The notes under the pieces were generated by a model that did no database searches, was not told the DNA's origin, and saw nothing but the letters and a program-made list of their open reading frames with translations. Shown here piece by piece: positions 18,063 to 27,916 of a stretch of DNA of 64,000 nucleotides. This DNA comes from Pseudeuparius sepicola (Eukaryota > Arthropoda > Insecta > Coleoptera > Anthribidae): NCBI GenBank assembly GCA_963920635.1, contig OY987298.1, positions 118,224,035 through 118,288,034 of the forward strand, in the 5' to 3' direction. Positions within the stretch are counted from its first letter, which is position 1; the number at the start of each line of letters is the position of its first letter. The position numbers were made by a program, and so were the translations under genes.

Positions 18063-18821
18063 CTATATTTCTCTAGTGGCATTTTCGGTGAGATTTGGTA
18101 ATTCGTGTAATTCCCATTTACGAAACGGAATTAAAATAGGTTTATTGCTTTTGATTGCTTTCAACAGATCCAGTCTAATCATGTCATTGGGTTGAATATG
18201 CTTTACCTTCAGCTCGATACTGCTAATGGTTAGTTCTGCAGTTAATTCTGGGATTATTCCTGGAGTTTCTTTTAATAGCAAACAGTTGGCATCATTTCGG
18301 GATCTTATGAGTCTTATGGTTTGCTTACCGCAAATAGCATATTGATAGTCATTAAAAATACCAAATAAGTGCTTAAGAGGGATTCTTAAGCTGAACGAAC
18401 CATCCTTATTCAAAACAGAAAATTTTTCTGGATAGGTCCAACTCGAAGTCATCATATGTTTATGATCATTAGGAGTGTAACACAAATATGCTCTAATTGA
18501 ACTCATGATACCAGGATCTCTAACAGCATCCATTTCTTTACCATTCAGTTCATAAGATATAGATTCAAAGAAAAAAGCAGCACCATTATTGACAAGGCTG
18601 AAAGTACCTGCTCCGCCTGTTTTCTCTATTTTTCCTTTAATAAATATCGCGGCATCGTACATTAATAGCCAGGCATCACCTTGATTGATAGTTATTTCCA
18701 CTATATCGTTATTCATAAAAGACTTAACAAATGGGTAATAGGTACGTGTCTCCAATCGTTGAATTGATTCATCGAATTTTGGTGAGCGATACACGTCGAA
18801 CACTTGAGGTGTTAACGACAT
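18063..18821 (-). pseudogene. Major capsid protein, N-terminal part up to in-frame TAG (copy 2)
   Basis: ATG 18,821, 252 codons to the same TAG as in copy 1. One residue differs (Lys in copy 1, Asn here, in FSLV-x-NGAA). The shared stop means it arose before the duplication or was copied with it, and an independent sequencing error in both copies is unlikely unless reads were collapsed. Confidence 0.85.
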
Positions 18822-18981
18822 CGTACCCAAGAGATTTTAAAAACTTTAGATTTTCAGGTGTAGGTATAAGATTCTTCTCACGAGGTTCACACTTATGAGA
18901 CCTTTGAGGGAGTGATTTTTGAGAATATTGTGATCTCCTTTTATACGGTTGATATCTAGCGTCATCAAAAACGAGACCCAT
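18769..18981 (-). CDS. Small basic virion-type protein (copy 2)
   Basis: Identical to the 70-residue protein of copy 1, with the same overlap with the capsid start. Confidence 0.5.
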   Translation of the reverse strand: MGLVFDDARYQPYKRRSQYSQKSLPQRSHKCEPREKNLIPTPENLKFLKSLGYDVVNTSSVRRVSLTKIR

Positions 18982-18982
18982 T

Positions 18983-19690
18983 TTATAACAACTTTTTTAA
19001 TTCTAATCTTACAATTATTTCTTCACCTCTGAAATTTGCCAACTGGGAATTTTGATCAAAAATTGATAATGATAAATTATTAATTTCACGCTTGGTAACG
19101 GGTACGTATAGCAAATTTCTTGGAGTTTCGTCTATCGCGTAACCGGGGTCGGTCCCCACAGCAAATTCGTAAATAGTATGCGATGGTTTATTATTATAGT
19201 ATGCTCCAGCCGTTATATTACTATCTATATGAATCGTTCTAACTTTAACAATGCTTACAGGTAAATCTGATATGTGAAGTTTCTTTAATTGTAGTAAGCG
19301 GTTAGAGAAACCTAACAATTTTCCTATTGAATCCTGCTGAAAATCAATGCTGTATTGATCACTATAAATTTCACACTGAAGCGTACTATTGTTAGCTTTC
19401 AATGAAAATATATTTGGATTGTTATCTAACTTTTTCAAAGATTTCAATATTTGTCTTTCTATAGCACTAATTTCATATGACCCAGTAGGAATTTCTATAA
19501 TTTTTCGTTCATTGTTTTCATTGACAACATAAAATTTGTTATTAGGCGCCTCAATATTCGGAATAGTATTGTATGAATGAAATCCTAACAATGCTAGACC
19601 ATACTGAACATCAGAATCTAAATATATTGTATTATTAAAGTCAATACTTAGCGTTGAAGTGAAACCATGTAGGGTGAATATCAGTGACAT
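18983..19690 (-). CDS. Penton-type minor capsid protein (copy 2)
   Basis: Identical in protein sequence to copy 1, with the same preferred start (ATG 19,690, MSLIFTLHGF). The frame is intact. Confidence 0.82.
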   Translation of the reverse strand: MSLIFTLHGFTSTLSIDFNNTIYLDSDVQYGLALLGFHSYNTIPNIEAPNNKFYVVNENNERKIIEIPTGSYEISAIERQILKSLKKLDNNPNIFSLKANNSTLQCEIYSDQYSIDFQQDSIGKLLGFSNRLLQLKKLHISDLPVSIVKVRTIHIDSNITAGAYYNNKPSHTIYEFAVGTDPGYAIDETPRNLLYVPVTKREINNLSLSIFDQNSQLANFRGEEIIVRLELKKLL

Positions 19691-19709
19691 GACTGAGTTG
19701 ACTCTAAGC

Positions 19710-20882
19710 TTACCTCTGCTTTTTATAGAGAAATGCGAGGCACAGGTGACCACAATTTATTTCATTAAATTTTTGATAGGACTCGTTGTTGTATAAAATC
19801 TTAACCCCCTTACCTAAGTAACGAATAAGTTCTATAGGTGGTTTTAAGTTACCAAAACTATCAAAATACTGTACAAAATTATTCTTTTTTATATATGATA
19901 CCCAGTGTGTTCCCTTATTGCTTTGAATATCTAAATTTATAATTGCAGACTCATTTGCATTTGGTTTTGTTTTTGGAAGCGTGTCTCTCATAAATATACC
20001 TTTAAAATGTGGCACTTTTATTTTTCTAGCAAATTTATTTAGGTCAACATCAGTTAATGGTCTATTAGGAAGCTTTAGAGGAAGTTTTTGAACTAAGTTT
20101 TTTTTTTTTGAAAAAAACAAACCAAATCCACCACGATTATTTTTTCGCATATAAAGACCTGATCCTTTTTTTCCAATAGCTTCTATTGCTCGATTATGTC
20201 GTTTTTCTTCAACCATCTTTTTTTGAGCATTTTTGGCATCGATTATAGTTTTAGCAACAGCACTAGCACCTCCAGCTACCGATCCAAGAGCTCCCAATGC
20301 AGCTAGGATTGGAATCAACGGTAGAAACCCACCGGTTTTGTGCTGAAATGGGATAATTCTTGGTATTCGCACCTTTCTTTTTCCTCCCACTCTTTTAACA
20401 GCTAGTCGTGCAGCTTTGATGGCAGCTAATGTATTTTTAATATTGTTAACGTTATTCAGCTGATTGTTGTTAAATGATTTTTTCAACGATTTTTCAACTT
20501 TTCGTACTATATCTCGCCTGAATGAATTGGGACGCTTTTTTAGACCCATACCTAACTTCCGTTTAGCTTTCATTGCCGTTGTTACAAACCAAGCAGCAGC
20601 TTTTTCACTTAATTTTGAGTTTTTGCTTTTAACTCTTTCCCAAGCTTGATTTTCCAATTCCAAGTCAGCTTTATGTCGATCTTCCAGCAACCCGGTTTTT
20701 GAGTAGAATATATCGTGTTTTTTACATAAAGTATCTAATCTATTAATTCCACTGTCACCCCTTGCTAATCTTTTTTCTAGTCTAGTACCAGGTCCACAAT
20801 ATTGATATCCGGGAATGTGGAACTCAATTGGTAATTTATTTATTAACGAGTTAAATAACCCTTCTCCAGTGAATGATAACAT
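19710..20882 (-). CDS. Polyprotein: PLA2 domain, pVI-like segment, adenain-type protease
   Basis: A continuous 390-residue frame from ATG 20,882. In order: phospholipase A2 domain (YCGPG 28-32, D50, H56-D57), basic linker, Gly/Ala-rich hydrophobic segment (about 184-211), a lysine-rich joint encoded by the A/T run, a lead-in with LPNRPLTDVDLNKF, and the protease with H326, D341, Q370 and C377. The PLA2 would break the endosomal membrane, the hydrophobic segment may act with it, and the protease would cut itself and other virion proteins free. The joint lies at 12 A on the coding strand, a sequence prone to slippage; copy 1 has 11 and is split there. Whether the single chain is the native form or the product of a frame change is not decidable from sequence alone. 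Confidence 0.85.
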   Translation of the reverse strand: MLSFTGEGLFNSLINKLPIEFHIPGYQYCGPGTRLEKRLARGDSGINRLDTLCKKHDIFYSKTGLLEDRHKADLELENQAWERVKSKNSKLSEKAAAWFVTTAMKAKRKLGMGLKKRPNSFRRDIVRKVEKSLKKSFNNNQLNNVNNIKNTLAAIKAARLAVKRVGGKRKVRIPRIIPFQHKTGGFLPLIPILAALGALGSVAGGASAVAKTIIDAKNAQKKMVEEKRHNRAIEAIGKKGSGLYMRKNNRGGFGLFFSKKKNLVQKLPLKLPNRPLTDVDLNKFARKIKVPHFKGIFMRDTLPKTKPNANESAIINLDIQSNKGTHWVSYIKKNNFVQYFDSFGNLKPPIELIRYLGKGVKILYNNESYQKFNEINCGHLCLAFLYKKQR

Positions 20883-20998
20883 TAGACTGAAGTCGATTCT
20901 CTCTAAATATCATGTATTTATATTTTTCTGTAGTTCCTATTATTAATATTTATCATATTAGTTGGTTTAGGTTGGATAATTAAAAAAAATTTTTTCGT

Positions 20999-21312
20999 TT
21001 AAATATTTTTATTTTCTACAATCTCAAACTGATTTGCCGGGTGAAGTTTTCCAGTGTTGAGTTGTCCCTTAAACACGAGGGAATATCTTTCAGATGAGAA
21101 ATCCTCCAAGTGTGGCTTGAATGCTACCGTGACTCTCTGCGGTAGGAATACAACATTCTCCTCCAATTCCAATTCCAGACGCATTCCCCGAATTTTGTCT
21201 TCACCAGCTTGCCTGAATATATTTTCAATGGCAAATCTTGCGGTAATTCCGCCAACTTGATGCTGGATTTCCGATTGAGGCACGTCAACTTGTTGATTGC
21301 TTGTAGATCCAT
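20999..21312 (-). pseudogene. Small conserved Polinton protein with frameshift, related to the gene at 6903
   Basis: ATG 21,312 (MDLQAINKL) starts a frame with LPLKIYSGKLVKTKFG; the conserved second half (MRLELELEENVVFLPQRVT, then YSLVFKGQLNTGKLHPA) is in a neighbouring frame. The two meet near GGGG at about 21,187-21,190, so one inserted or lost base splits the gene. Length (about 100 residues), the K-T-K-F-G turn and the FLPQR stretch parallel the protein at 6903 (TRFGEK, TLLPRR), so they look like distant paralogues. A C-box/TATA lies upstream. Only the last 100 bp or so recur after copy 1 of the virion module. Confidence 0.65.
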
Positions 21313-21360
21313 GTTGTCTGCTTTCAAACTAAACTGAGTTCTCCAGCTAGAACGGACCAC

Positions 21361-21391
21361 CTTATATCCTAACCTAGTGGTAGAGAGGGGG
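21361..21391 (-). promoter_or_regulatory. C-box/TATA promoter of the small gene at 21,312
   Basis: Minus-strand CCCCCTCTC (complement of 21,383-21,391) stands 16 bp ahead of a TATAAG (complement of 21,361-21,366), about 50 bp from the ATG. Confidence 0.5.
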
Positions 21392-21414
21392 AGCTGAACA
21401 TGTCATAACAATTC

Positions 21415-21547
21415 TTAATAACCTATCGAGGTCAAGTCCCGTCCGGGGTTACGTCAGGTCAAAATGCAAGTCTGCACCTGTCGGAAAAGGTTAATAACCT
21501 CCCGGGGGTCACGCCAAGTCAAAATGCAAGTCCTCACCTGTCGGAAA
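21415..21547. repeat. Two direct repeats near the right side of the Polinton
   Basis: Units 21,415-21,487 and 21,491-21,547 both start TTAATAACCT and end CACCTGTCGGAAA, sharing CAAAATGCAAGTC; the second lacks about 16 bp. They mark the last sequence with element-like character. I could not identify a terminal inverted repeat, as the other end is outside the window. Confidence 0.6.
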
Positions 21548-23174
21548 TAAACATCTGCCACGTAGCGGCCGAGGCCGTGACGTCACTGTCCTGATGCCCG
21601 CTTTGCTTAACTACTAAATATCGACCGCAAAGATATATTTCGTTACCGTAAAAAGAACGTAAATGGCAATAAAGCTGGATATTTAAAATATGCGACATTC
21701 TAAACGTCATAAACTGACATACCTACCTATAACCACAGAATAGCCGCCTAAACCTATAATAAATCACCAAAAAAATGTATTTCTTTTAGATTTAATGTAC
21801 TTAGGTATCATCCTGACAAAATTTAAAAATAAGTATATGCATTTTTTATTCTGCTTCATGAGATGCAAAAAAAATAATTTCCATTTTTTTCATCGAAAGT
21901 CGAAAGCCAAGTCGATATACCTATGAAAAAAAGTCGAGAGACAAAAAGTTGTACTATTAATTCTTTAATTTGACAAAAGTATCAGACTTAGAAAAAACAG
22001 TGACGCACAATAATTTTTACCCTAACTATGCCATTGGAATTATTATTTAAATTTAATTAGTTGTGAAACAACTCTTTCTAGCCGCTATCAACCATCCAAA
22101 TTAGTAAAAAAATATTAATAAAAAACTGATTTTTTAATAAAGTAAAATTAGATTAGATATGGCTGTTTTCACAATAAGTCATTTTTGGTAAGCTAAATAC
22201 ATACAGGGTGTCCCAATTGGAATCATAACGTCCCAGCAACTTTTTTTTATTAATCCATTTTCACCAAACATTTTTCAAATGTGTCAATTAAAATACATAC
22301 ATATAAAAAGTACACCAGACGTAAGTCATTAAAATCTTTCGAGATGTCTCGTCTTTGGAGAGATTTCCATTTATGTCAGCCACGATGTAGGTATACAAAG
22401 TTTCTATCTGAATAGGTATATAAAAAGAATAACAAATACCATTTAAATTTGCTAGTTCTGTACTAATAAATAATTATGCACATTTCCAAAGTTAAAATTT
22501 ACTAATTCTACGTTAATTTCATCGTTTTAATTAGTGTAATGTTCGTCACTACAAATATTTACCAGAAATGGCTGGGTTTATTTGCAAACTTTCGAAATTA
22601 TTTGCAGTATAATTTGTGTGTAAATAGTGAGTGGGCATTAAATAGCCCATGCGTTTATCCAACTTTATTAAATGCGATTTGCTGCTGAAATATACTTTAT
22701 GAAATATAATCTGCTTCATAATAGTACTTATGCGGTATAAGTTATTTCGTTTGCAACCGACAGTCGATTGAAATAAATATGAAGATGAGTACACAAACCA
22801 AGTTTCGCATAATATATATTTCTATATCATGTTATACTTCGACTCAAAATTTGGTTTGTGTACCTATCTGTATATTAAATCGACTTCGGAGTTATGTCAG
22901 TTGCAAAAGAAAACATTTTATATTGCGTAGAGAACTATGTAATATCAAAAGTTATAACAGTTTGAGACGCCTAGTCTTTTTACTGTAGGTATAGGTGTGG
23001 AAACGGAGTGAGATATGAAAATAAAAATTACTTTCACAGTATCACCTAAGGTCTTCTGTATTCGTAGAAGCAAGACACATTTTGCTGCTTCCTTTTCCCA
23101 TCGTCTCTGTCGAAGTTGGGGCCTGGCTGGACCGTATGCCGTACTAGGCCAGCGAAATTACGGTAAAAAATAAC
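21548..23174. other. Gene-free AT-rich DNA with a transposon-type end
   Basis: No supported gene. ACAGGGTGTCCCAATTGG at about 22,204 resembles the ends of insect DNA transposons, without a visible partner. The rest is AT-rich and unremarkable. Confidence 0.4.
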
Positions 23175-24350
23175 GAAACCTAGACAAAATTCATAATCGC
23201 ATTTTTATAATGCCATCACAAAATATTGGTAATAAATGAACGCCAGAATTGTTTTTTTTATACAAAATAAACATACGCGTGTGGGCGTTTTTTAGAAAAA
23301 TACATTTTCTTGTAATAAAGACGGCATAAATATTAACTGCGAATTTTAAGCTGCATTTATTAGTAAGTAAGGTATATAAAGTTGATATTGATAAATTAAA
23401 CAGATTACGTTTGCGCAAGTATCCGAATGGTGTAAAAATTACATTTTGCGTAATATTTTGTTGGGTAAAAATATTAACTGCGTTTTTATTATTTATAATT
23501 ACCTTAAAAATCAAGTATTAAGAGTTTGTTCTGAAATTAAACATATTGTTTCGCCGCAAATCGCATTTTAAAGAAATTTGAAGCTGTCTTTGAGAGAAAA
23601 ATTATTAACTGGCTGATTTTTGTTAAACTTTGTAAGTGGATACTAAGTCTTGTTAAATTTTTTTAAATTAAACAAAAATTTGTAACGGACGTATTTCTAC
23701 AAATACAAATTACAAATGACAGTTGACCTACATGCGCCCTAAATAAATGTTTAATTTCGCTATATGTGATTTAATATAGTTATATTGTAAAAAGTTAAAC
23801 AAAAAAAACAGTTAATATTTTTGCTTTTCCCAAAGAAATGACAAGTGACAGTTGACATATATGCGCCGTAAATAAATGTTTAATTTCGCTATATATGATT
23901 AAATATAGTTATATTGTAAAAAGTAAAACAAACAAAAAACAGTTAATATTTTTGCCTATTCTATACCAATGAGAAGTGACAGCTGACGTACATGCGGCTC
24001 AGATAAATGTTTAATTTTGTAGTTACATTCTATTAGTTAATATTTTTGCTTTTGCCGAAATAGAAAATTATCCGATTTTTATCTATCTTTGTCGATCTAA
24101 GTTACTTCCATATTCTTAAAATGTTTAATTTCTTAATATATTTTAGCAAGGGAAGTTTTTTACCTAAATAAAAGTCTAAAAAAATCCAGTTAACATTTTT
24201 GCTCGAAATTTGTAAAGAAAAATAGGTGTTTTTTTATGTAACTCAAGGTTCCGTTTTTTCAAAATGTTTAATTTTTGGTTTCTACCAACGTATTTACTTA
24301 TAACTTTGATATGGTAAAACAAAATTGCAGTTAATATTTTTGTCTAGGTC
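23175..24350. mobile_element. Foldback element with inward repeats
   Basis: The left side carries AAATATTAACTG repeatedly (about 23,330, 23,470, 23,605) and the right side its complement CAGTTAATATTT (about 23,811, 23,940, 24,035, 24,330). ACCTAGACAAAA near 23,178 pairs with TTTTGTCTAGGT near 24,343, giving terminal inverted repeats. Within the right arm a unit of about 120 bp (TTGACATATATGCGCC and relatives) is repeated two to three times. No transposase is seen, so it is non-autonomous. Confidence 0.55.
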
Positions 24351-24493
24351 AAATTCTATTTTCCCTGGCCTATACCTTATGCTCAAACAAGCAGCTGAAT
24401 TAACATATAATACGCACATATATGAAGTATAGGTATAGAGCATCTAACTCCTAAAACAAAGCATTCCACCTGAACTTGGACATTAATTCCGTT

Positions 24494-25597
24494 CTGACCG
24501 ACCGGACCGCATTGTTTACCGTCTATGTATTGTCCGGCCTAGATTTATTCGGATATCCGACCGGCGGAACAATAAATGCGAATTGTTATCGGTTAATCTC
24601 GGGATGTTCGCTGCAGATGCTTCTCCCAATTAATTCCCTTGCCTGCGGGAACTCGACCTCTTTGGGAATTTAGGGAATAGGTAATTCTTTGGAAATCCCT
24701 TTCCATTCTTAGTTTCTTCACAATATGAAGCCTAAAAAGGAACTACCTTGCAAAGTAAAATATTTAATTGTTGCCGTGCACATAGACATAGAACACACAA
24801 TCAAAAATCATGCCGAGGTGATCTTTGACAGAATTCAGGCTTTGGAGTGGTTACATAAAAGTAGAATGGGCCTTTTTTACACAAGTGAAGTAGATTGCAA
24901 ATAATGCTCAAATATATTTTTTTACGATTTTTTTTGTAACCGAGAAAGGCGCTTAAATTAAATATTAAGATACACTTTTCTACGGGCGTGACGTTACATC
25001 CATGAAACACCCACCGCTTCGATGTTAGCATTGTTGCCAATGTTTTGCTATTTTAAGGTGTTTCATTTAATTATAAATTGGGTTTTTCGCCACAAAGAAA
25101 TTTCCTACAATGGTTTTTCATGTTTGGAGCCCTCTGAAATGTCAATATTTAAAATATTGAACGATTTGGAAACAATTGAATTTAATATTATTTGTGCTGC
25201 GTACGGTATGCCAAAACTGGTTGCAGTTAGTGCGTTACTGTTATTTATTCTGTGACGTGATTTCCAGTTAAAAAAGTATAGATAACCTACGCATATTATG
25301 GTAAATAGCTCAGGATATATTCCACGCACCTTAAATCTGTTTTTACAGAAAGCTAATCCTCGAATAACTTTTTTTCGAATAAAGTTCTCTGATATTCTGA
25401 AGTGAGCTAATATTTGAGAATATTCCCATATTCTAATTTTTATTTGAAAGCGGCTGCTAAGATGGAGCTTCGTTCATCTTTCCATCTTGCCTGCAAACTT
25501 CAAGCAGTACACTTTGCATTTATTACGTTTAAAATCCAAATAAATCTGAACCGGACAATGCACAGAGGTAAACAATGAAGTCCGAGTTTGAACGGCA
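24494..25597. mobile_element. Degenerate element with 50-60 bp inverted repeats
   Basis: The stretch GACCGGACCGCATTGTTTAC to CTAGATTTATTCGG (24,497-24,551) matches in inverse orientation ATAAATCTGAACCGGACAAT to AACAATGAAGTCCG (about 25,540-25,585) with several mismatches. The interior has no recognised coding sequence. It is an old non-autonomous DNA transposon by this reading. Confidence 0.45.
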
Positions 25598-25976
25598 CGC
25601 CAAGCAAAATTAATCTCTTCAAAACATAAGTTCAAGTGATATGCAAGCGCGAAGTTAGATATAACCGCTATTGTCTAGTTCTCGGTGTACCTACCCGGCC
25701 CCAGACAGAAATCCATAATAATTGAGATTATCATATACATGATGGAGAGGGCGCAAGTTTTTTGGGATCCCAGATAGTGTTTGGAATTCGGCAAGTTGGC
25801 CCATTCATTGCCTCCTTTTTTTAGATAAGGAAGTTCCTGATTTCGATTTTTGTTTTGTCATCGAATAATTATTATAGGTAACTCATCAGTCCAAAAATGA
25901 CTACATTATTTTGTAGGATACAAAATACCATACAATGTTACGTGAAAAAGGCATGGCATCCCGACTGGGTTCAGTC

Positions 25977-27209
25977 CTCCGACCAAAAATCCATAGATAA
26001 AGTAAATAATATTAAAAGTGTTTCCCAACATTATTCCATTTGTTTTGTAAACACTTATCGTTTGTTTGTTTATTGGTGCCCAAGCACTTCAGCCAATCAG
26101 AATTGCAGATTTCAATTTCGCGGCAAAATAGTTAGGGTCTTTGTTCAGGTAACTAAATTATTATGTTGGCTGCACTACTTCATGGCTCCGTTTCATGCAT
26201 TTTAATGGCCGGCGTTTGTTGTCAACACATCTGTTTGTCCATCTTTAGCGAAAAACGTGCGAATTTCAGTGCCGGAATGCGAATTGAAGGGTTGTGAACT
26301 GTTTAAAATGGTTAGAACCTGTGTGGTGTGCAAAAAATCTGCAGAACCGAAACAACGGCGTGGTTTACACAGGTGAGTAATAATCCATGGGTGTTCGGGA
26401 CAGGTTGTTGTTCAAGTTTGTTTAGCTTTACAGAAAGGTGTTTATTTTATAAGTACGTACCTCCGATGGTCGGAGGTAGGTACCTATAAAAAATATGCAT
26501 GATAATGTAGGTACTAAGTAATTTATTTTCATATTTTGAAAAACCATAATTAAGTCAAGAAATTTTACATTTGAAATCAAACTAGCATACTTTTAAATAG
26601 GAAATATTTGTGATGTTTTTTTGGAAAATTGTAATTTAATAATAACTCAAGACGATAACATAATTTTTAGATTTCCAGCAGACCCAGATTTAAAGCAAAA
26701 ATGTTGTAAACTTAATTTTCTTCTATTGCACCTGTTACTATGGTTACCAGGAAAATAATACCTAATAGTTCAAAATATTTTGAGGTTACGTTCAAAATGC
26801 CGTTTTTATTACTCTTTTAAATAGTTTTTATGAATGTATTTTTGAGCACGTTTGTATCATGTTAACATTTATTTTATCAATATATTATTATATCCTAATG
26901 CATTATTATTGTGTTTACTATTTCTTAGTATTAACTTATCACTAAACAAAAAAAATCAAAATTCACCATTTTATAAACAAAAACTTTTAAATATAAGAAT
27001 ACCTAGGTACATTATTGGTTTGCATTATTTTAATTTTAATTTTGACTTTTAGCTCCCTAAAATACATACGCCCATGCCTTTGGGCACCTGAACAGACACT
27101 TGCTGTTTATCAATAAGAAATTGAGGTTAGATTTTTTGTTATTCTTCATAACAAACAATTGTATTGTGGAAGTATAGCGCAGTACTTATCTATGGATTTT
27201 TGGTCGGAG
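25977..27209. mobile_element. P-type transposon derivative with THAP exon
   Basis: The ends are perfect 24-bp inverted repeats beginning CTCCGACCAAAAATCC, and they are flanked by an exact 8-bp duplication GTTCAGTC at 25,969-25,976 and 27,210-27,217. Inside, 330 bp from the left end, is a THAP-type zinc-finger exon with a splice donor. THAP exon, terminal repeats near 30 bp and 8-bp duplications together are characteristic of P elements. At 1.2 kb, without a catalytic domain, it is an internally deleted, non-autonomous copy. The clean duplication suggests a fairly recent insertion. Confidence 0.75.
26308..26758 (+). pseudogene. Truncated THAP-domain transposase, two exons
   Basis: Exon 1 (26,308-26,372) encodes MVRTCVVCKKSAEPKQRRGL and ends at a GTGAGT donor. 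An acceptor (TTTTTAG, to 26,670) starts exon 2, which completes an HRFPADPDLKQK stretch: the classic THAP opening with the first Cys pair followed by FP. After about 12 matching residues the frame loses the family pattern and stops at 26,756-26,758, before the C-x2-H part and the AVPTIF-type box. CCAATCAG and TTTCGCGGC upstream of the exon look like promoter elements. It would give no DNA-binding domain as it stands. Confidence 0.7.
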
Positions 27210-27217
27210 GTTCAGTC

Positions 27218-27916
27218 AGTCAATATGGGGCAAATTTTCTCAAAACAAAATGAAGGAAATAACTAAAAATGTTATTATATTTATTTAGGGAGCCCAGAGG
27301 TTTATAGAATTACCCAAATCATACATCAAGGGTTCGAGCATACGAAACCTCTAAAATATACCCCAGTAAATTCCACAAACCCGGTTAAATTATTCTATAT
27401 AATAAAATACTAACCTGACTGGGACCTGAAATCTGGGGCTTGTAATAAAATAAAAACACAGTAGAGCGTAGAGCCCTTTCATAGTTATTTGGAACTGAAG
27501 TTCAACTTTTTAAAACGAATTCAGTTGTCGAGGGCTGCAAGGCCAACAAATAAGCGACATGAGTTATAAAAAGGAAATTAAAAAATAAGCAAGTAAGGCA
27601 ATGAATTTTGCATTTCTCTCACATCCGCGGTGGGGGCAGCCAATGGCACTTTCTGCATCACAACTGATGCATTCTGAATTACATTCGATCTTTCATGAAA
27701 TATAATTGACGAATCTGCATTACATGTGATAGTTTCGGATATACACTTGAGTAATCTTAAATTCAACTGATGCTTTCCGAGTTAAATTATAGCTAACATT
27801 TTCTGAATTACATATTATGCAAAAGGTGTAGTATCACTGAGAATTCAACGCCTGCCAATATAAACCATTGAAATGACATGATTTTTGAGATAGTAACCAA
27901 TCAGATGATGATTTCA
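27218..27916. other. Gene-free DNA with a dispersed repeat at about 27,488-27,600
   Basis: A block with TTCAACTTTTTAAAACGAAT, GTTGTCGAGG and ACATGAGTTATAAAAAGGAA matches 46,380-46,505 with moderate divergence. No gene is supported in the rest. Confidence 0.45.

Larger units (their letters stand above)
16250..21102. repeat. Virion gene module, tandem copy 2
   Basis: The second copy of the 4.85-kb module in direct orientation, offset 4,867 bp from copy 1 at its left side and 4,865 bp at its right. It differs from copy 1 by a few substitutions, lacks three bases near 20,431 and has a T-run of 12 at 20,098-20,109, which keeps the polyprotein open. Its right side continues into the complete small gene at 20,999-21,312, so this is probably the original context and copy 1 the added one. 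Confidence 0.95.
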
